From Candidatus Aciduliprofundum sp. (GTDB taxonomy: Archaea; Thermoplasmatota; Thermoplasmata; Thermoplasmatales; ARK-15): a DNA stretch of 33,911 nucleotides. This document shows, piece by piece, positions 14,995 through 26,917 of this stretch. The DNA lies in contig PNIT01000112.1 in NCBI GenBank assembly GCA_002878135.1, forward strand, positions 1 to 33,911, read 5' to 3'. The translations under genes and the position numbers were made by a program. The notes under the pieces are model-generated. The model had not been told where the DNA came from, did no database searches, and saw only the letters and a list, made by a program, of their open reading frames with translations. Within the stretch, counting starts at the first letter, position 1. The number at the start of each line of letters is the position of its first letter.

Positions 14995-17588
14995 ATGAAC
15001 AAAGATCCCTTAGACCTCGATGCATTCCACAGGAACGGATTTGAAAGAAGGGTCTGTAAGAAATGCGGTGCAAGGTTCTGGTCAAGGCGGGAGAGGGAAA
15101 CCTGCGGCGAATTCCCATGCGATCCATACACATTCATGGACAGACCTGTTATGAACAGAAGCCTCAGCTTTTATGAGATGATGGATCACTTCCTCAGGTT
15201 TTTTGAGGAGAGGGGACACACCGTGATAAACAGGTACCCTGTTGTTGCAAGGTGGAGGAAGGATGTATTCCTTGTAAATGCATCAATATATGATTTCCAG
15301 CCACATGTCACATCAGGGCAGGTGCCACCCCCTGCAAATCCCCTCGTGGTCCCGCAGCCCTGCATAAGGATGGTGGATATTGATGATGTTGGGAAAACTG
15401 GAAGGCATCTTACAAGCTTCATCATGCTCGGGCATCATGCATTCAACTACCCGGATGATTACAAGTACTGGAAGGATGAAACTGTGGAATATTCACTTGA
15501 ATTCCTCAAGTCCCTTGGTGTTGACCCAGATCTGGTAACATTCAAGGAGAAGCCATGGATAGGGGGTGGAAATGGTGGTTATGCTGTGGAGGTGATAGTT
15601 GCAGGTCTAGAGCTTGCAACACTCGTCTTCATGGAGTTCAAGGAGGATCCTTCAGGTGATATTGAAATAGAGGGTAAAAGGTTCGTACCAATGCCCCTCA
15701 AGGTGGTTGACACGGGCTATGGCCTGGAAAGGTTTGTCTGGTCATCCATGGCATTGCCATCCGTCTTTGATTCCATATATGGTGATACCATCGATCTTAT
15801 ATTTTCAATGAAGGGTATTAAAAAGCCTGAAAACTACAATGAAATAGTAAAGGGATTTGTTTCCATAGAGAACAAGGAAAATCTTGAGGATGAACTGAGA
15901 AGGTTATTCGATAGGGAAACTGTCTCTTTCATAGAGATTCTAAGGAAGGTACACGTGATTGCTGATCATACAAGGACATTAATATTTATGCTGAACGATG
16001 GCATTGTCCCATCAAATTCAAAGGCAGGGTACCTCGCAAGGATGATAATAAGGAGATTCTTCAGGGTGCTCGAGGACCTTGGCATACAGGATAGGATGGA
16101 CGAGATAATAAGATTCCAGTTCAACAAATTCTCAAGGCAGCTAGACCCGCAGATGCTACCCATAATATTGGATATAATGAAGGTAGAGCATGAAAGGTAC
16201 AGGGAGACCATGGAAAAGGGTATGGCGATAGTGGACAGGCTGCTGAAGGAGAGGAAGATAGGTGTGGAGGATCTCATTGAGCTTTACGATACGCACGGTA
16301 TACAGCCCGAGCTCGTGGCCGAGAGGGCCATGTCCAAGGGTATTGAAATCAAAATACCAGATAACTTCAGGTCTCTTGTTGCATCAAGGCACGAGAGGCA
16401 GGAGCTGGAGAAGGAGGAGAATGTTGCCCTAAATTTCCCACCCACGGAGGCACTTTACTACAGGGATCCCTACATGAAGGAGTTCGATGCAAATGTTATA
16501 CACTCTGAGGAAGGGATTGTTATTCTGGACAGGACATGCTTTTATCCAGAGGGTGGAGGACAGCCGGGTGATACGGGCTATCTGATATGCGGTGATAAGA
16601 GGATCAGGGTAAAGGGTGTAAAAAAGTATGGGGAGGTTATAGTGCACAGCATAGATGGAAGGATAGATTGTAAAGAAGTACACGGGATCATTGACTGGGA
16701 GAGGAGGTACAGTCTGATGAAGAACCATACTGCAACGCATATACTCCTCTACAGCTGCAGGAAGGTACTTGGCAAGCATGTATGGCAGGCAGGAGCCCAG
16801 AAGGATGAATTTCTATCAAGGCTGGATATAACACACTATAAGAAGATAAGCAGGGAGGAGATAATGGAGATTGAGAGAGAGGCACTCAGGGTTATTACTG
16901 AAAATGTACAGGTAGAGAGCTCATGGATGGACAGGAACGATGCTGAGAAGATCTACGGATTCAAGCTATACGAGGGTGGTATACCCCCTGGGAAGGTAAT
17001 CAGGGTGGTAAAGATAGGTGACTATGATGCCGAGGGATGCGGTGGAACACATGTGGCCAGGACAGGTGAGATAGGATTCATAAAGATACTGAAGGAAGAG
17101 AGGATACAGGATGGTGTATCAAGGCTGGTCTTTTCATCGGGTGAGGGTGCACTGAGGATAGTTCATGAGAATGAGAACATACTCCATGAGGCATCATCCA
17201 TACTCAGGGTATCCCCAGAAGAACTGCCCAGGGCCTCAAAGAGGTTCTTCGAGGAATGGAAATACCTGAATAAGATAAAGGAGAGGTATGAGGAAACAAT
17301 CATCTCACTTGAGATTGACAGGATAATATCCAGGCCAATCGTTAAAAATAATGTAAAGTTGTATTACGGTGAGATGGATGATTCCCTTGTGATGAAATCA
17401 CTGAGGAAACTGAAGGAAAAGGAATCGATATTCTTCATATATGGAAAGAATATTGGGGTAATAGTTGATAACACATCACTCAGGATACTGGAAAGATTAA
17501 ATTTAAGTGGAAAAATTAATAAAAATATACTTATACTGGAGAACTCCGATCCAAAGGAGATATTGAAGGCCATAGAGAGTGTTCTGGG

Positions 17589-17592
<4 letters not shown>
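14995..17592 (+). CDS. alaS: Alanyl-tRNA synthetase, archaeal type
   Basis: This is an 865-aa class II synthetase. It opens with the archaeal N-terminal zinc module (CKKCGARFW, then CGEFPCDPY). The catalytic domain follows, with HVTSGQVPPPANPLVVPQPC and the GGGNGGYAVEVI segment. The editing domain has zinc ligands H578 and H582 (NHTATH) and C682 and H686 (CGGTHVA), which clear mischarged Ser and Gly. The C-terminus holds the small C-Ala-like region. GTG 14956 and ATG 14968 are in frame upstream, but ATG 14995 matches the compact N-terminus of archaeal homologues. The stop overlaps the next start by ATGA. Confidence 0.95.
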
Positions 17593-20366
<2,774 letters not shown>

Positions 20367-20386
20367 AATTTTGATATGGATATCCA

Positions 20387-21985
20387 ATGATGATTCTTGA
20401 CAGGAAGGGTCTTGAGGAAAAATTTCTTGAGATTGAGGATAAATCAACGATTGCAATAGCAGGTTTTAATAATTCCGTGACACCCCTTCTCCTAATGTAT
20501 TCTCTCTACGAGACCTATAAGAAATTTGGAAGACCAAGGGAGCTCTTCATTGAGATTGAATCATTCCCTGGAGTTCCGGGAACAGGCCTGGATGTCATTG
20601 CAAGGGATATGTATGAAAATGGTGATAGTGGATTCATATCAGGGATGCTCCTGCCATACCTCTACAGATCAGAATACCTTCAGAGAATGGTTTATGAGGA
20701 ATTCTTTGAGGCATATTCATTCAGCATAGGTATAGCAACATCCATTTTCAGGGAGATGGCAGCTGGAAGGCCAGGAGTAATGACAAGGATTGGTCTAGGA
20801 ACATTCCATGATCCGAGAAATTCAGGTTCATTCCTTAATGAGAAGGCAAGGAGGGAGAAGAGGTGCAGGGTGGATATACTTTACATCGATGGAGAGGAAT
20901 ACCTTTTTTACAGGGCACCTAAGCCAAGATATTCCTTCATAAGGGGTTCATATGCGGATACCATTGGAAACATTACCATGAGGAGGGAGGCCATATACGG
21001 TGCCACACTCCCTGTTGCCATGTCCGCCAAGGCCATGCCAGATCAGGGGAAGGTGTTTGCACAGGTGGAGGCCATAGTGAAGACAGGTACAATACCACCA
21101 AAGGAGGTTCATGTGCCCGGGCCCATAGTTGATTATGTTGTTATCTCAGAAGAAGGTACGCATCCCCAGGCTGCCACATTTTATTACGATCCCAGGGTAT
21201 CCGGGGAAATAATACCTGAAAGACTTGAAACAAAGAGAACTTCTGGAAAACTTGATGGGAGAGAGATCATAAGGAGGAGGCTTTCCATGGAATTAAACTC
21301 CCTTATAAAGGAATTAGGGAGACCAATAATAGTGAACCTCGGTACAGGGATACCTTCGGAGATAGGACCAATCCTTGAGAGGCTTGGTATAAATGGGAGT
21401 GTTTATACAACTGTTGAATCCGGTCCATGGGGAGGAATTGCACTTGCTGGAAATGACTTTGGTGCAGCAATATCACCATTTGCAGTAATACCGCAGGCTG
21501 ACCAGTTTTCAATCTATGAGGGTGGCATAGCGGATGCCGCCTCACTTGGATTCCTCCAGGTTGATTCCGAAGGCAATGTTAACCCTTCAGTTCTTGATTG
21601 GAGGATACCAGGCCCTGGAGGTTTCACGGATATATCAAATGGCATTTCAAGGATATATTTTGCAGGTGGCTTCACAGGGGGGAAGAGTGATATAACTGTG
21701 AGGGAAGGTAATATTGTAATAGAGAGGGAAGGGGATGTTAAAAAGTTTGTAAACAGGGTAAAGGAGATATTCTTCAATGGTAAGGTTGCTCTGATGGAGA
21801 AAAAGAAAATAAAATATATAACGGAAAGGGCAGTATTCTCACTAACAAATGATGGTATTATGCTTGAAGAGATCGCCCCGGGTATAGATATTGACAGGGA
21901 TATACTCCCGATGATGGATTTCACTCCTATCATAAGGGATGTTAGAACAATGGACAAAAACATATTCAGGGATTCATTCCCCTAG
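20387..21985 (+). CDS. Family I CoA-transferase (propionate/acetoacetate type), alpha-beta fused
   Basis: This 532-aa protein fuses the alpha and beta halves of family I CoA-transferases. The N-terminal half is about 1-280. The C-terminal half begins VNLGTGIPSEIGPIL and contains TVESGPWGG, whose glutamate (E344) is the expected covalent CoA carrier. A later GGIADAASLGFLQVD segment and the C-terminal RAVFSLTNDGIMLEEIAPGI fit the propionate CoA-transferase group (COG4670). It moves CoA between acyl-CoA and a carboxylic acid, probably in amino acid or fatty acid breakdown. The exact acids cannot be read. Its stop is only 6 bp from the 3' end of the convergent tRNA-Thr. Confidence 0.88.
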   Translation: MMILDRKGLEEKFLEIEDKSTIAIAGFNNSVTPLLLMYSLYETYKKFGRPRELFIEIESFPGVPGTGLDVIARDMYENGDSGFISGMLLPYLYRSEYLQRMVYEEFFEAYSFSIGIATSIFREMAAGRPGVMTRIGLGTFHDPRNSGSFLNEKARREKRCRVDILYIDGEEYLFYRAPKPRYSFIRGSYADTIGNITMRREAIYGATLPVAMSAKAMPDQGKVFAQVEAIVKTGTIPPKEVHVPGPIVDYVVISEEGTHPQAATFYYDPRVSGEIIPERLETKRTSGKLDGREIIRRRLSMELNSLIKELGRPIIVNLGTGIPSEIGPILERLGINGSVYTTVESGPWGGIALAGNDFGAAISPFAVIPQADQFSIYEGGIADAASLGFLQVDSEGNVNPSVLDWRIPGPGGFTDISNGISRIYFAGGFTGGKSDITVREGNIVIEREGDVKKFVNRVKEIFFNGKVALMEKKKIKYITERAVFSLTNDGIMLEEIAPGIDIDRDILPMMDFTPIIRDVRTMDKNIFRDSFP

Positions 21986-21991
21986 TTAAAG

Positions 21992-22064
21992 AGCCACCGG
22001 AGGGAATCGGACCCCCGACCTGCTGATTACAAGTCAGCCGCTCTACCTACTGAGCTACGGTGGC
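21992..22064 (-). tRNA. tRNA-Thr (anticodon UGU)
   Basis: This 73-nt tRNA has the same GCCACCG/CGGTGGC acceptor stem and U73 as the other tRNA-Thr in the window. The anticodon arm is GCTGA-CTTGTAA-TCAGC, and there is no intron or encoded CCA. Most positions are identical to the CGU isoacceptor. The T-loop reads TCCGATT, placing C at position 55, where nearly all elongator tRNAs have U (pseudouridine). On the minus strand a TTTAATAAAG box sits about 25 bp upstream, and a perfect palindrome lies between it and the gene. Confidence 0.96.
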
Positions 22065-22068
22065 TTTC

Positions 22069-22084
22069 ATCACTTTAAAGTGAT
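22069..22084. repeat. Perfect palindrome upstream of tRNA-Thr(UGU)
   Basis: ATCACTTTAAAGTGAT is a perfect 16-bp palindrome ending 4 nt before tRNA base G1, between the tRNA and its TATA-like box. It shares the ACTTT/AAAGT core with the palindrome at tRNA-Thr(CGU). In this place it could be an operator that blocks initiation, or it could be chance in A/T-rich DNA. Confidence 0.5.
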
Positions 22085-22086
22085 CT

Positions 22087-22096
22087 TTATTAAAAA
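22087..22096 (-). promoter_or_regulatory. TATA-like box of tRNA-Thr(UGU)
   Basis: TTTAATAAAG on the minus strand is centred about 27 bp before the tRNA 5' end, consistent with a start site at or very near the mature 5' end. Confidence 0.45.
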
Positions 22097-22380
22097 ATTT
22101 TTCCTGGAAAGCTCAGTGGTAATCCTTTTAGAAAAATTAATTTTTTAATTTCAGGAAGACCTTTAGGTATGTCATCAACAGGAATAGAGCATGGAAGAAA
22201 TATTCACTGCGGTCTTAAAATATGCAAGTGTCTTAAAGGTGCATATAACACATAAGAAAATTAATTTATCAAGACCTATGAAGGGGTGAAAGGGCAATCA
22301 TGTGAAGACAAGTCAAAAGATGGTAAGTAGGATTCCTGAATAAAGGATATCTAAATACCCTCATGTAAAGATCGATAATG
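22097..22380. other. Gene-poor spacer with two doubtful short frames
   Basis: This is the longest spacer in the window. I see no clear gene. A 28-codon frame at 22169-22255 (+) encodes a Cys-containing peptide (CGLKICKC) and has a TTTTTTAATT box about 23 bp before its ATG. A 32-codon frame at 22191-22289 overlaps it in another phase. Neither can be called with confidence. The octamer GTCTTAAA occurs twice 20 bp apart (about 22212 and 22230). Confidence 0.3.
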
Positions 22381-22410
22381 TTAATACCATAAAATCTTTT
22401 AAAGGTGATA

Positions 22411-22977
22411 ATGATAAAACTAGCAATCCTGGTAAGGCATGGAGAGAGTTATTCAAATACTCTGAATATAGTGTCGGATGACCTCGATAAATATCCACTG
22501 ACAGATAAGGGAAGAATACAGGTAAATAAGGCTGCAGAAGAGCTTAGGAAGATAAGGATAGATAGTATCCTTTCAAGCCCCATTAGGAGGGCAAGGGAAA
22601 CGGCTGAGATAATATCAGAATCCCTGGGTAATGGATATGCCATAGATGAGAGGCTAAGGGAGATAGGTTTTGGAAAATTAAATGGTCAGCCATTGGAAAA
22701 TGTGCCTGATTTCACATACCTTTCCCCTGAGATTGAACCCTGGGAAAGAATTGAGAAAAGGATGCTATCTGTAATTGAAGAGTATGAAGGTAATGTTCTC
22801 CTTATTTCACACGCATTCCCAATCAGGGTACTAATTGCTCATTTTCTATCACTGGGCGAGAATGAGAGCTACGGTATATTCATAAAATATGCAACAATAA
22901 GCATGATCAATGTAAAAAATGGAAAAGTTATAGCCATTGGTTCACCAGTGGTAACTGAGGATATGAGAAAAGTCTAG
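22411..22977 (+). CDS. Histidine phosphatase (phosphoglycerate mutase-like)
   Basis: This 188-aa protein has the phosphohistidine motif LVRHGES near the N-terminus, SSPIRRARETAEII, and the second catalytic histidine in LLISHAFPIRVLIA. The length suits the GpmB/CobC-type branch. Substrates in this family range from phosphoglycerate to alpha-ribazole phosphate, and nothing here selects one. The in-frame GTG at 22405 is rejected in favour of ATG 22411, because the latter matches the tight MIKLAILVRHG start of homologues and lies about 26 bp after an A/T-rich TATA-like stretch. An MFS gene follows after 14 bp, probably in the same transcript. Confidence 0.88.
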   Translation: MIKLAILVRHGESYSNTLNIVSDDLDKYPLTDKGRIQVNKAAEELRKIRIDSILSSPIRRARETAEIISESLGNGYAIDERLREIGFGKLNGQPLENVPDFTYLSPEIEPWERIEKRMLSVIEEYEGNVLLISHAFPIRVLIAHFLSLGENESYGIFIKYATISMINVKNGKVIAIGSPVVTEDMRKV

Positions 22978-22991
22978 GAGGTAAATATAAG

Positions 22992-24131
22992 ATGCGTGGA
23001 AGATCATTCAACATAATCTCAATAATTTTCTCGAGGGCCATTTACGCCATAAACTGGTACAATATATCACCATTGTTCCTGATGATCTCAGCCACCCTGG
23101 GCATTCAGCTCTCTGTGCTGGGGCTTGTCCCCGCATTCTTCCTCCTGGGGGCAGGCATATTCCAGATACCCGCTGGAATAATATCCGCTAGTATAGGTCC
23201 TAAGAGGACAGCAATGGCAGGAATGTATCTTTTATCAATATCAACAATCCTTTCTGGGCTTTCATGGAACCTATATTCTTTACTTTTGTTCAGGTTTATG
23301 GTAGGTGCAGGTGCAGCATTCTATTTCTCACCCGCCATAGGCATACTTAAGAACCTCTTCTCAGAAAGGAACAGGGGTTTATCAATGGGTCTGTACAATG
23401 CAGCATTCAACCTAGGTGCAGGTCTTTCCGTAGCCACCTTCGGAATATTCGCAGGTATGGTTGGATGGAGGGAATCACTCATAATATCCGGGATAATTGG
23501 TATAATTATTACAATAGAAAACCATCTCACACTTCCAGATGCAAGGGGAGGTGAAAGGAGCGACCTTCTAAAGATTTTACTGAACAGGAACATAATATTT
23601 CTTGGTCTTTCACTCGCTGGTTTCTGGGGTACATATTTTGCAACCGCACAACTTCTTGATCCATATCTCATAAAGGAGAAGGGAATACCCCAGGTATTCG
23701 CCGGCTATATATCATCCATGATACTTTTCACAGGTGTAATTGGGGGTCCTCTTGGTGGGCATTTCCTTGACAGATTCGGCCGTGGAAGGCTCCTACTTTC
23801 AATAATGGCAATATCATCGTCCATAATAATCTCAACAATTCCATTCCAAAATGCCTATTTAATAATGTTCTCAACAATTTTCCTTGGAATATTTGCTGTG
23901 GGGATATTCTCAATACTCTATGCCATACCCTCCCTTTACAAGGAGATACCTGAGAACATGATACCACTCTCCATAGGTCTTATCAACTCAATACAGATAT
24001 CGGTGGGTTCTGTGGCACCCTTTGCCTTCACATTCATCTCGGAGAAATTCTCCTATACTCTGGGCTGGTTTTTCCTTGGAATCTTTGTACTTGCATTCCT
24101 GCCATTAATATTCCTCGTAAGGGAAAGATGA
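22992..24131 (+). CDS. MFS transporter
   Basis: This 379-aa integral membrane protein has about 12 hydrophobic segments. The MFS loop after helix 2 is GIISASIGPKRTAMAG, and its equivalent in the second half is GGPLGGHFLDRFGRGRLL. A strong ribosome-binding site (TAGGAGGTA) lies 8-9 nt before the ATG, as expected for a downstream operon gene. The substrate cannot be read. It may belong with the histidine phosphatase functionally, for example uptake plus dephosphorylation, but that is inference. Confidence 0.85.
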   Translation: MRGRSFNIISIIFSRAIYAINWYNISPLFLMISATLGIQLSVLGLVPAFFLLGAGIFQIPAGIISASIGPKRTAMAGMYLLSISTILSGLSWNLYSLLLFRFMVGAGAAFYFSPAIGILKNLFSERNRGLSMGLYNAAFNLGAGLSVATFGIFAGMVGWRESLIISGIIGIIITIENHLTLPDARGGERSDLLKILLNRNIIFLGLSLAGFWGTYFATAQLLDPYLIKEKGIPQVFAGYISSMILFTGVIGGPLGGHFLDRFGRGRLLLSIMAISSSIIISTIPFQNAYLIMFSTIFLGIFAVGIFSILYAIPSLYKEIPENMIPLSIGLINSIQISVGSVAPFAFTFISEKFSYTLGWFFLGIFVLAFLPLIFLVRER

Positions 24132-24161
24132 TAATTCTTTTAAAAAGAGAATTTTTTTTTT
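24132..24161 (+). terminator. Hairpin plus T-tract after MFS gene
   Basis: AATTCTTTT and AAAAGAGAATT can pair with one bulged base, and a run of ten T follows at about 24152-24161. An oligo-T run alone is enough to stop archaeal RNA polymerase, so this is a good candidate for the end of the phosphatase-MFS transcript. Confidence 0.55.
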
Positions 24162-24201
24162 GGAAGAAATCCATGCATAAAGTGAACTTACAAAACTAAA
24201 A

Positions 24202-24209
24202 TTTTTATA
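24202..24209 (+). promoter_or_regulatory. TATA box of the MFS-MarR operon
   Basis: TTTTTATA is centred about 26 bp before ATG 24232, giving leaderless geometry and arguing against the in-frame TTG at 24211 as a start. Confidence 0.55.
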
Positions 24210-24231
24210 ATTGAAACATTTCTGCAACCGC

Positions 24232-25920
24232 ATGCAATATAAGTATACTGTACTCACAAATACCATGTTTGGTGCACTTATGGCATCCATAAACATGAAC
24301 ATAGTAATGGTAACTCTTCCCACAATATTCAGGGGTCTAGGTATAGATCCATTCGCTCCTGGTGAGTTCACATACCTCCTGTGGATACTCATGGGTTATT
24401 CAATAGTCCTAGCCACCATACTCGTTACATTCGGAAGGATAAGCGATATGCTTGGAAGGGTAAGAATGTACACCTGGGGCTTTATAATATTCACGATAGC
24501 ATCAATACTATTGTCCATAGTACCAGGGAACACTGGAAACACAGGTGCCCTTTTATTGATAGTATTCAGGATGGTCCAGGCGGTGGGGGGAGGATTTCTG
24601 ATGGTGAATAGCACAGCACTCATAACAGATGCCTTCCCTGTGAATGAGAGGGGAAGGGCCCTTGGTATAAACCAGGTGGCATTCATAGTTGGATCACTTC
24701 TGGGTTTAATTCTGGGAGGAGTTCTCGCTGGCTTTGACTGGCATCTTGTTTTTGTTGTTAACATACCCTTTGCGCTTGCAGGTACACTGTGGTCAATATT
24801 CAAGCTGAAGGATAATACTGAGAGGCAGAAGGTACCAATGGATATATGGGGTAATGTTACGCTTGCACTCTCTCTCATACTTGTTTCACTTGGATTCACC
24901 TATGCCCTGGAACCCTACGGTAATTCACAGATGGGTTGGGAAAATCCATGGGTGATATCATCATTCATTCTTGGGATAGTTTTCATAATACTCTTCATAT
25001 ATTTTGAGAGGAGAACTGAATATCCTCTCTTCAATCTATCATTATTTAAGATAAGGCCATTCGCTTTCGGGAACCTGAGCCTTTTCCTTTCTGGACTGGG
25101 CAGGGGTGCAGTTATGTTCCTTGTGGTCATATGGTTGCAGGGGATATACCTCCCATTGCATGGATACTCATATACGGAAACCCCATTCTGGGCAGGTGTA
25201 TATATGCTTCCAATGATGCTGGGGATGGTGATATTCGGCCCAATAGGCGGTGCACTGACCGATAAATACGGTGCAAGGATCTTTGCAACCGCTGGAATGG
25301 TGATAATTGCATTGAGTCTTTTCCTTCTAACACTTCTACCCTACAACTTTAATCTCCTGGAATTTGAGCTCATAATGTTCCTAAACGGTGTTGGAGGTGG
25401 ACTATTTGCATCACCAAATACAACGGCCATAATGAATGCTGTTTCCTCAAGGGACAGGGCATCTGCAAACGGTATGAGGATGACAATAAATAACATATCC
25501 TCCACAATAAGCATGGCCATATTCTTCTCCCTAGCCATAACTATATTCTCACAGGATCTGCCAGGTGCCATGGCTGAAAAGCTATCCTCCCTCAATGCAC
25601 CACCACAATTAATATCAATGCTATCCTCCATACCAGCCTCAGGCATACTTTTTGGTGCATTCCTCGGCATGAATCCACTCAGCGGTCTTCCTCCATCAAT
25701 AATCTCCTCATTGCCACTATCACTGAAGGATGCACTTGAATCTAACACATTCCTGCCCAATGTTATAGGTCCTTCCTTCATGCAGGGACTTACATACTCA
25801 ATATATATAGCACTCATACTTACCGTTTTAGGGGCAATATTCTCTGCCCTTATGGGAGGGAGGTATGTCTATGAGGAGCATTATATGCAGGAGGGGATGA
25901 AGAAGAATGAAGACAGATGA
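24232..25920 (+). CDS. MFS drug-efflux transporter, DHA2 (14-TM) type
   Basis: This 562-aa membrane protein has about 14 hydrophobic segments. It carries the DHA2/EmrB-like loop FGRISDMLGRVRMYTWG after helix 2 and the antiporter motif region IALGGVLAG-like (LGLILGGVLAGFDW) in helix 5. The second-half MFS loop is GALTDKYGARIF. An unusual extended loop of about 60 residues follows helix 12 (QDLPGAMAEKL and so on). It probably exports toxic compounds by proton exchange. Its last 14 bp overlap the start of a MarR regulator, so the pump and its likely regulator are made from one mRNA. Confidence 0.88.
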   Translation: MQYKYTVLTNTMFGALMASINMNIVMVTLPTIFRGLGIDPFAPGEFTYLLWILMGYSIVLATILVTFGRISDMLGRVRMYTWGFIIFTIASILLSIVPGNTGNTGALLLIVFRMVQAVGGGFLMVNSTALITDAFPVNERGRALGINQVAFIVGSLLGLILGGVLAGFDWHLVFVVNIPFALAGTLWSIFKLKDNTERQKVPMDIWGNVTLALSLILVSLGFTYALEPYGNSQMGWENPWVISSFILGIVFIILFIYFERRTEYPLFNLSLFKIRPFAFGNLSLFLSGLGRGAVMFLVVIWLQGIYLPLHGYSYTETPFWAGVYMLPMMLGMVIFGPIGGALTDKYGARIFATAGMVIIALSLFLLTLLPYNFNLLEFELIMFLNGVGGGLFASPNTTAIMNAVSSRDRASANGMRMTINNISSTISMAIFFSLAITIFSQDLPGAMAEKLSSLNAPPQLISMLSSIPASGILFGAFLGMNPLSGLPPSIISSLPLSLKDALESNTFLPNVIGPSFMQGLTYSIYIALILTVLGAIFSALMGGRYVYEEHYMQEGMKKNEDR

Positions 25921-26365
25921 GATAGTTACAAAATTTTTTAATCTTAAGAGGACCATGGGCGATTTACTCAGGTTGGTTGAAACCGACAGGGATCTTGGTC
26001 TTACGGAGATGTACATACTCCTAAAGATACAGGATGAAAAAAGCATTACTCTGACGAAGCTTTCGGAGATCACAGGTTACTCAAACTCATTGATCACATT
26101 TGCCATTGATGACCTGGAGGGAAGGGGTCTTGTGAAGAGGGTAAAGGGAAGGGACAGGAGGGCATTCTACGTAGAGCTCACAGAGGATGGTAGGATTAAA
26201 TGCAATGAATTAAAAAAATTGATGAACGAGAGGATAATGCAGATCTTTTCATCACTTGAAGAGAGCGAAATAATTGAGCTTGTGGAATCCATGGAAAAAA
26301 TTCTTGGAATCCTGAAGAAGCTTGAATCAAAGGCCAAAGATGAACTTAAGGGTAAGGAAACCTGA
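25907..26365 (+). CDS. MarR-family transcriptional regulator
   Basis: This 152-aa winged-helix protein has the recognition helix region LSEITGYSNSLITFAIDDLEGRGLV (quoted in part, about residues 53-77) and a basic wing KRVKGRDRRAFYVELTEDG. Helices for dimerisation flank these. MarR proteins usually repress a neighbouring efflux gene and release DNA on binding a toxic ligand. The 14-bp overlap with the DHA2 pump fits that arrangement and suggests autoregulation of the operon. No palindromic operator is obvious at the promoter near 24202. Its final 39 bp overlap the convergent small M50 protease gene. Confidence 0.88.
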   Translation: MKTDEIVTKFFNLKRTMGDLLRLVETDRDLGLTEMYILLKIQDEKSITLTKLSEITGYSNSLITFAIDDLEGRGLVKRVKGRDRRAFYVELTEDGRIKCNELKKLMNERIMQIFSSLEESEIIELVESMEKILGILKKLESKAKDELKGKET

Positions 26366-26917
26366 TGTAGCCAGAAGAATTATGTAAACCGGTATGTTCC
26401 ATGTGATCACCTTTGATCCATCCAGTGGAGGTATTGGCCATAGGTTAAAGAATGCAAGCCATACGTTTATTGTCCCTATGAAAAGGAATATGCCAGAGAA
26501 GGGAAAACCCAGGTAATAGAATGATATGAATATTGATCCAAGAATAAGATTGTAAAGGGGTCCACTGGCAGCAATCTTACCGTTAGTTTTCCTGTCAAGA
26601 TAGCCGTAGATATTCGTTGCCCCAGGTGCAGCAAAAACAATACCCAAAAAGCTGGTGGAGAGGGCAATGATGAGACCAAGGTTCCATCTTCTAAATTCAG
26701 CGAAATAATTGTACCTGAAAGCCGCATATTTGTGGAGCATTTCATGGCCAACAAAACCTGTTAAAACAGCAATGATTGATACACCATAAAGGAATATGAA
26801 GTTTGTCAATGTATTCTTAAAACCGAAGAATGCAATTTCAAAGGCCAGGCCAAGAACAAGGGTGGCAATAATTATGTCCTCTATCTCCACCCTTCTGAAG
26901 ATCATCCTCAATTTCAA
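26327..26917 (-). CDS. Minimal M50-like membrane metalloprotease
   Basis: This 196-aa protein is almost entirely transmembrane. The zinc motif is HEMLH at residues 58-62, and the distal ligand motif NLWPIPPLDG has its aspartate at 166. It has no PDZ domain or ectodomain and resembles the short bacterial and archaeal site-2 protease-like proteins. One oddity is leucine in place of the usual serine/glycine before the second histidine (HEMLH rather than HExGH/HExSH), a change seen in some members. Its start overlaps the cupin stop by ATGA. The substrate is unknown. Confidence 0.85.
   Translation of the reverse strand: MKLRMIFRRVEIEDIIIATLVLGLAFEIAFFGFKNTLTNFIFLYGVSIIAVLTGFVGHEMLHKYAAFRYNYFAEFRRWNLGLIIALSTSFLGIVFAAPGATNIYGYLDRKTNGKIAASGPLYNLILGSIFISFYYLGFPFSGIFLFIGTINVWLAFFNLWPIPPLDGSKVITWNIPVYIILLATSGFLTLKFIFGL

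Noticed and set aside
21514-21963. 149-codon frame on the minus strand
   Set aside because: It is antisense to the CoA-transferase C-terminal half, which is a strong family match.
21992-22084. tRNA-Thr as an integration site for a mobile element
   Set aside because: There is no integrase or element gene. The only partial copy of the tRNA 3' end is the other intact tRNA-Thr, and the flanking genes look native.
22191-22289. 32-codon frame in the spacer
   Set aside because: It overlaps another equally short frame in a different phase and lacks a well-placed promoter or ribosome-binding site. It cannot be separated from chance.
24396-24899. 167-codon frame on the minus strand
   Set aside because: It is antisense to the DHA2 MFS gene and has no recognisable domain or promoter.
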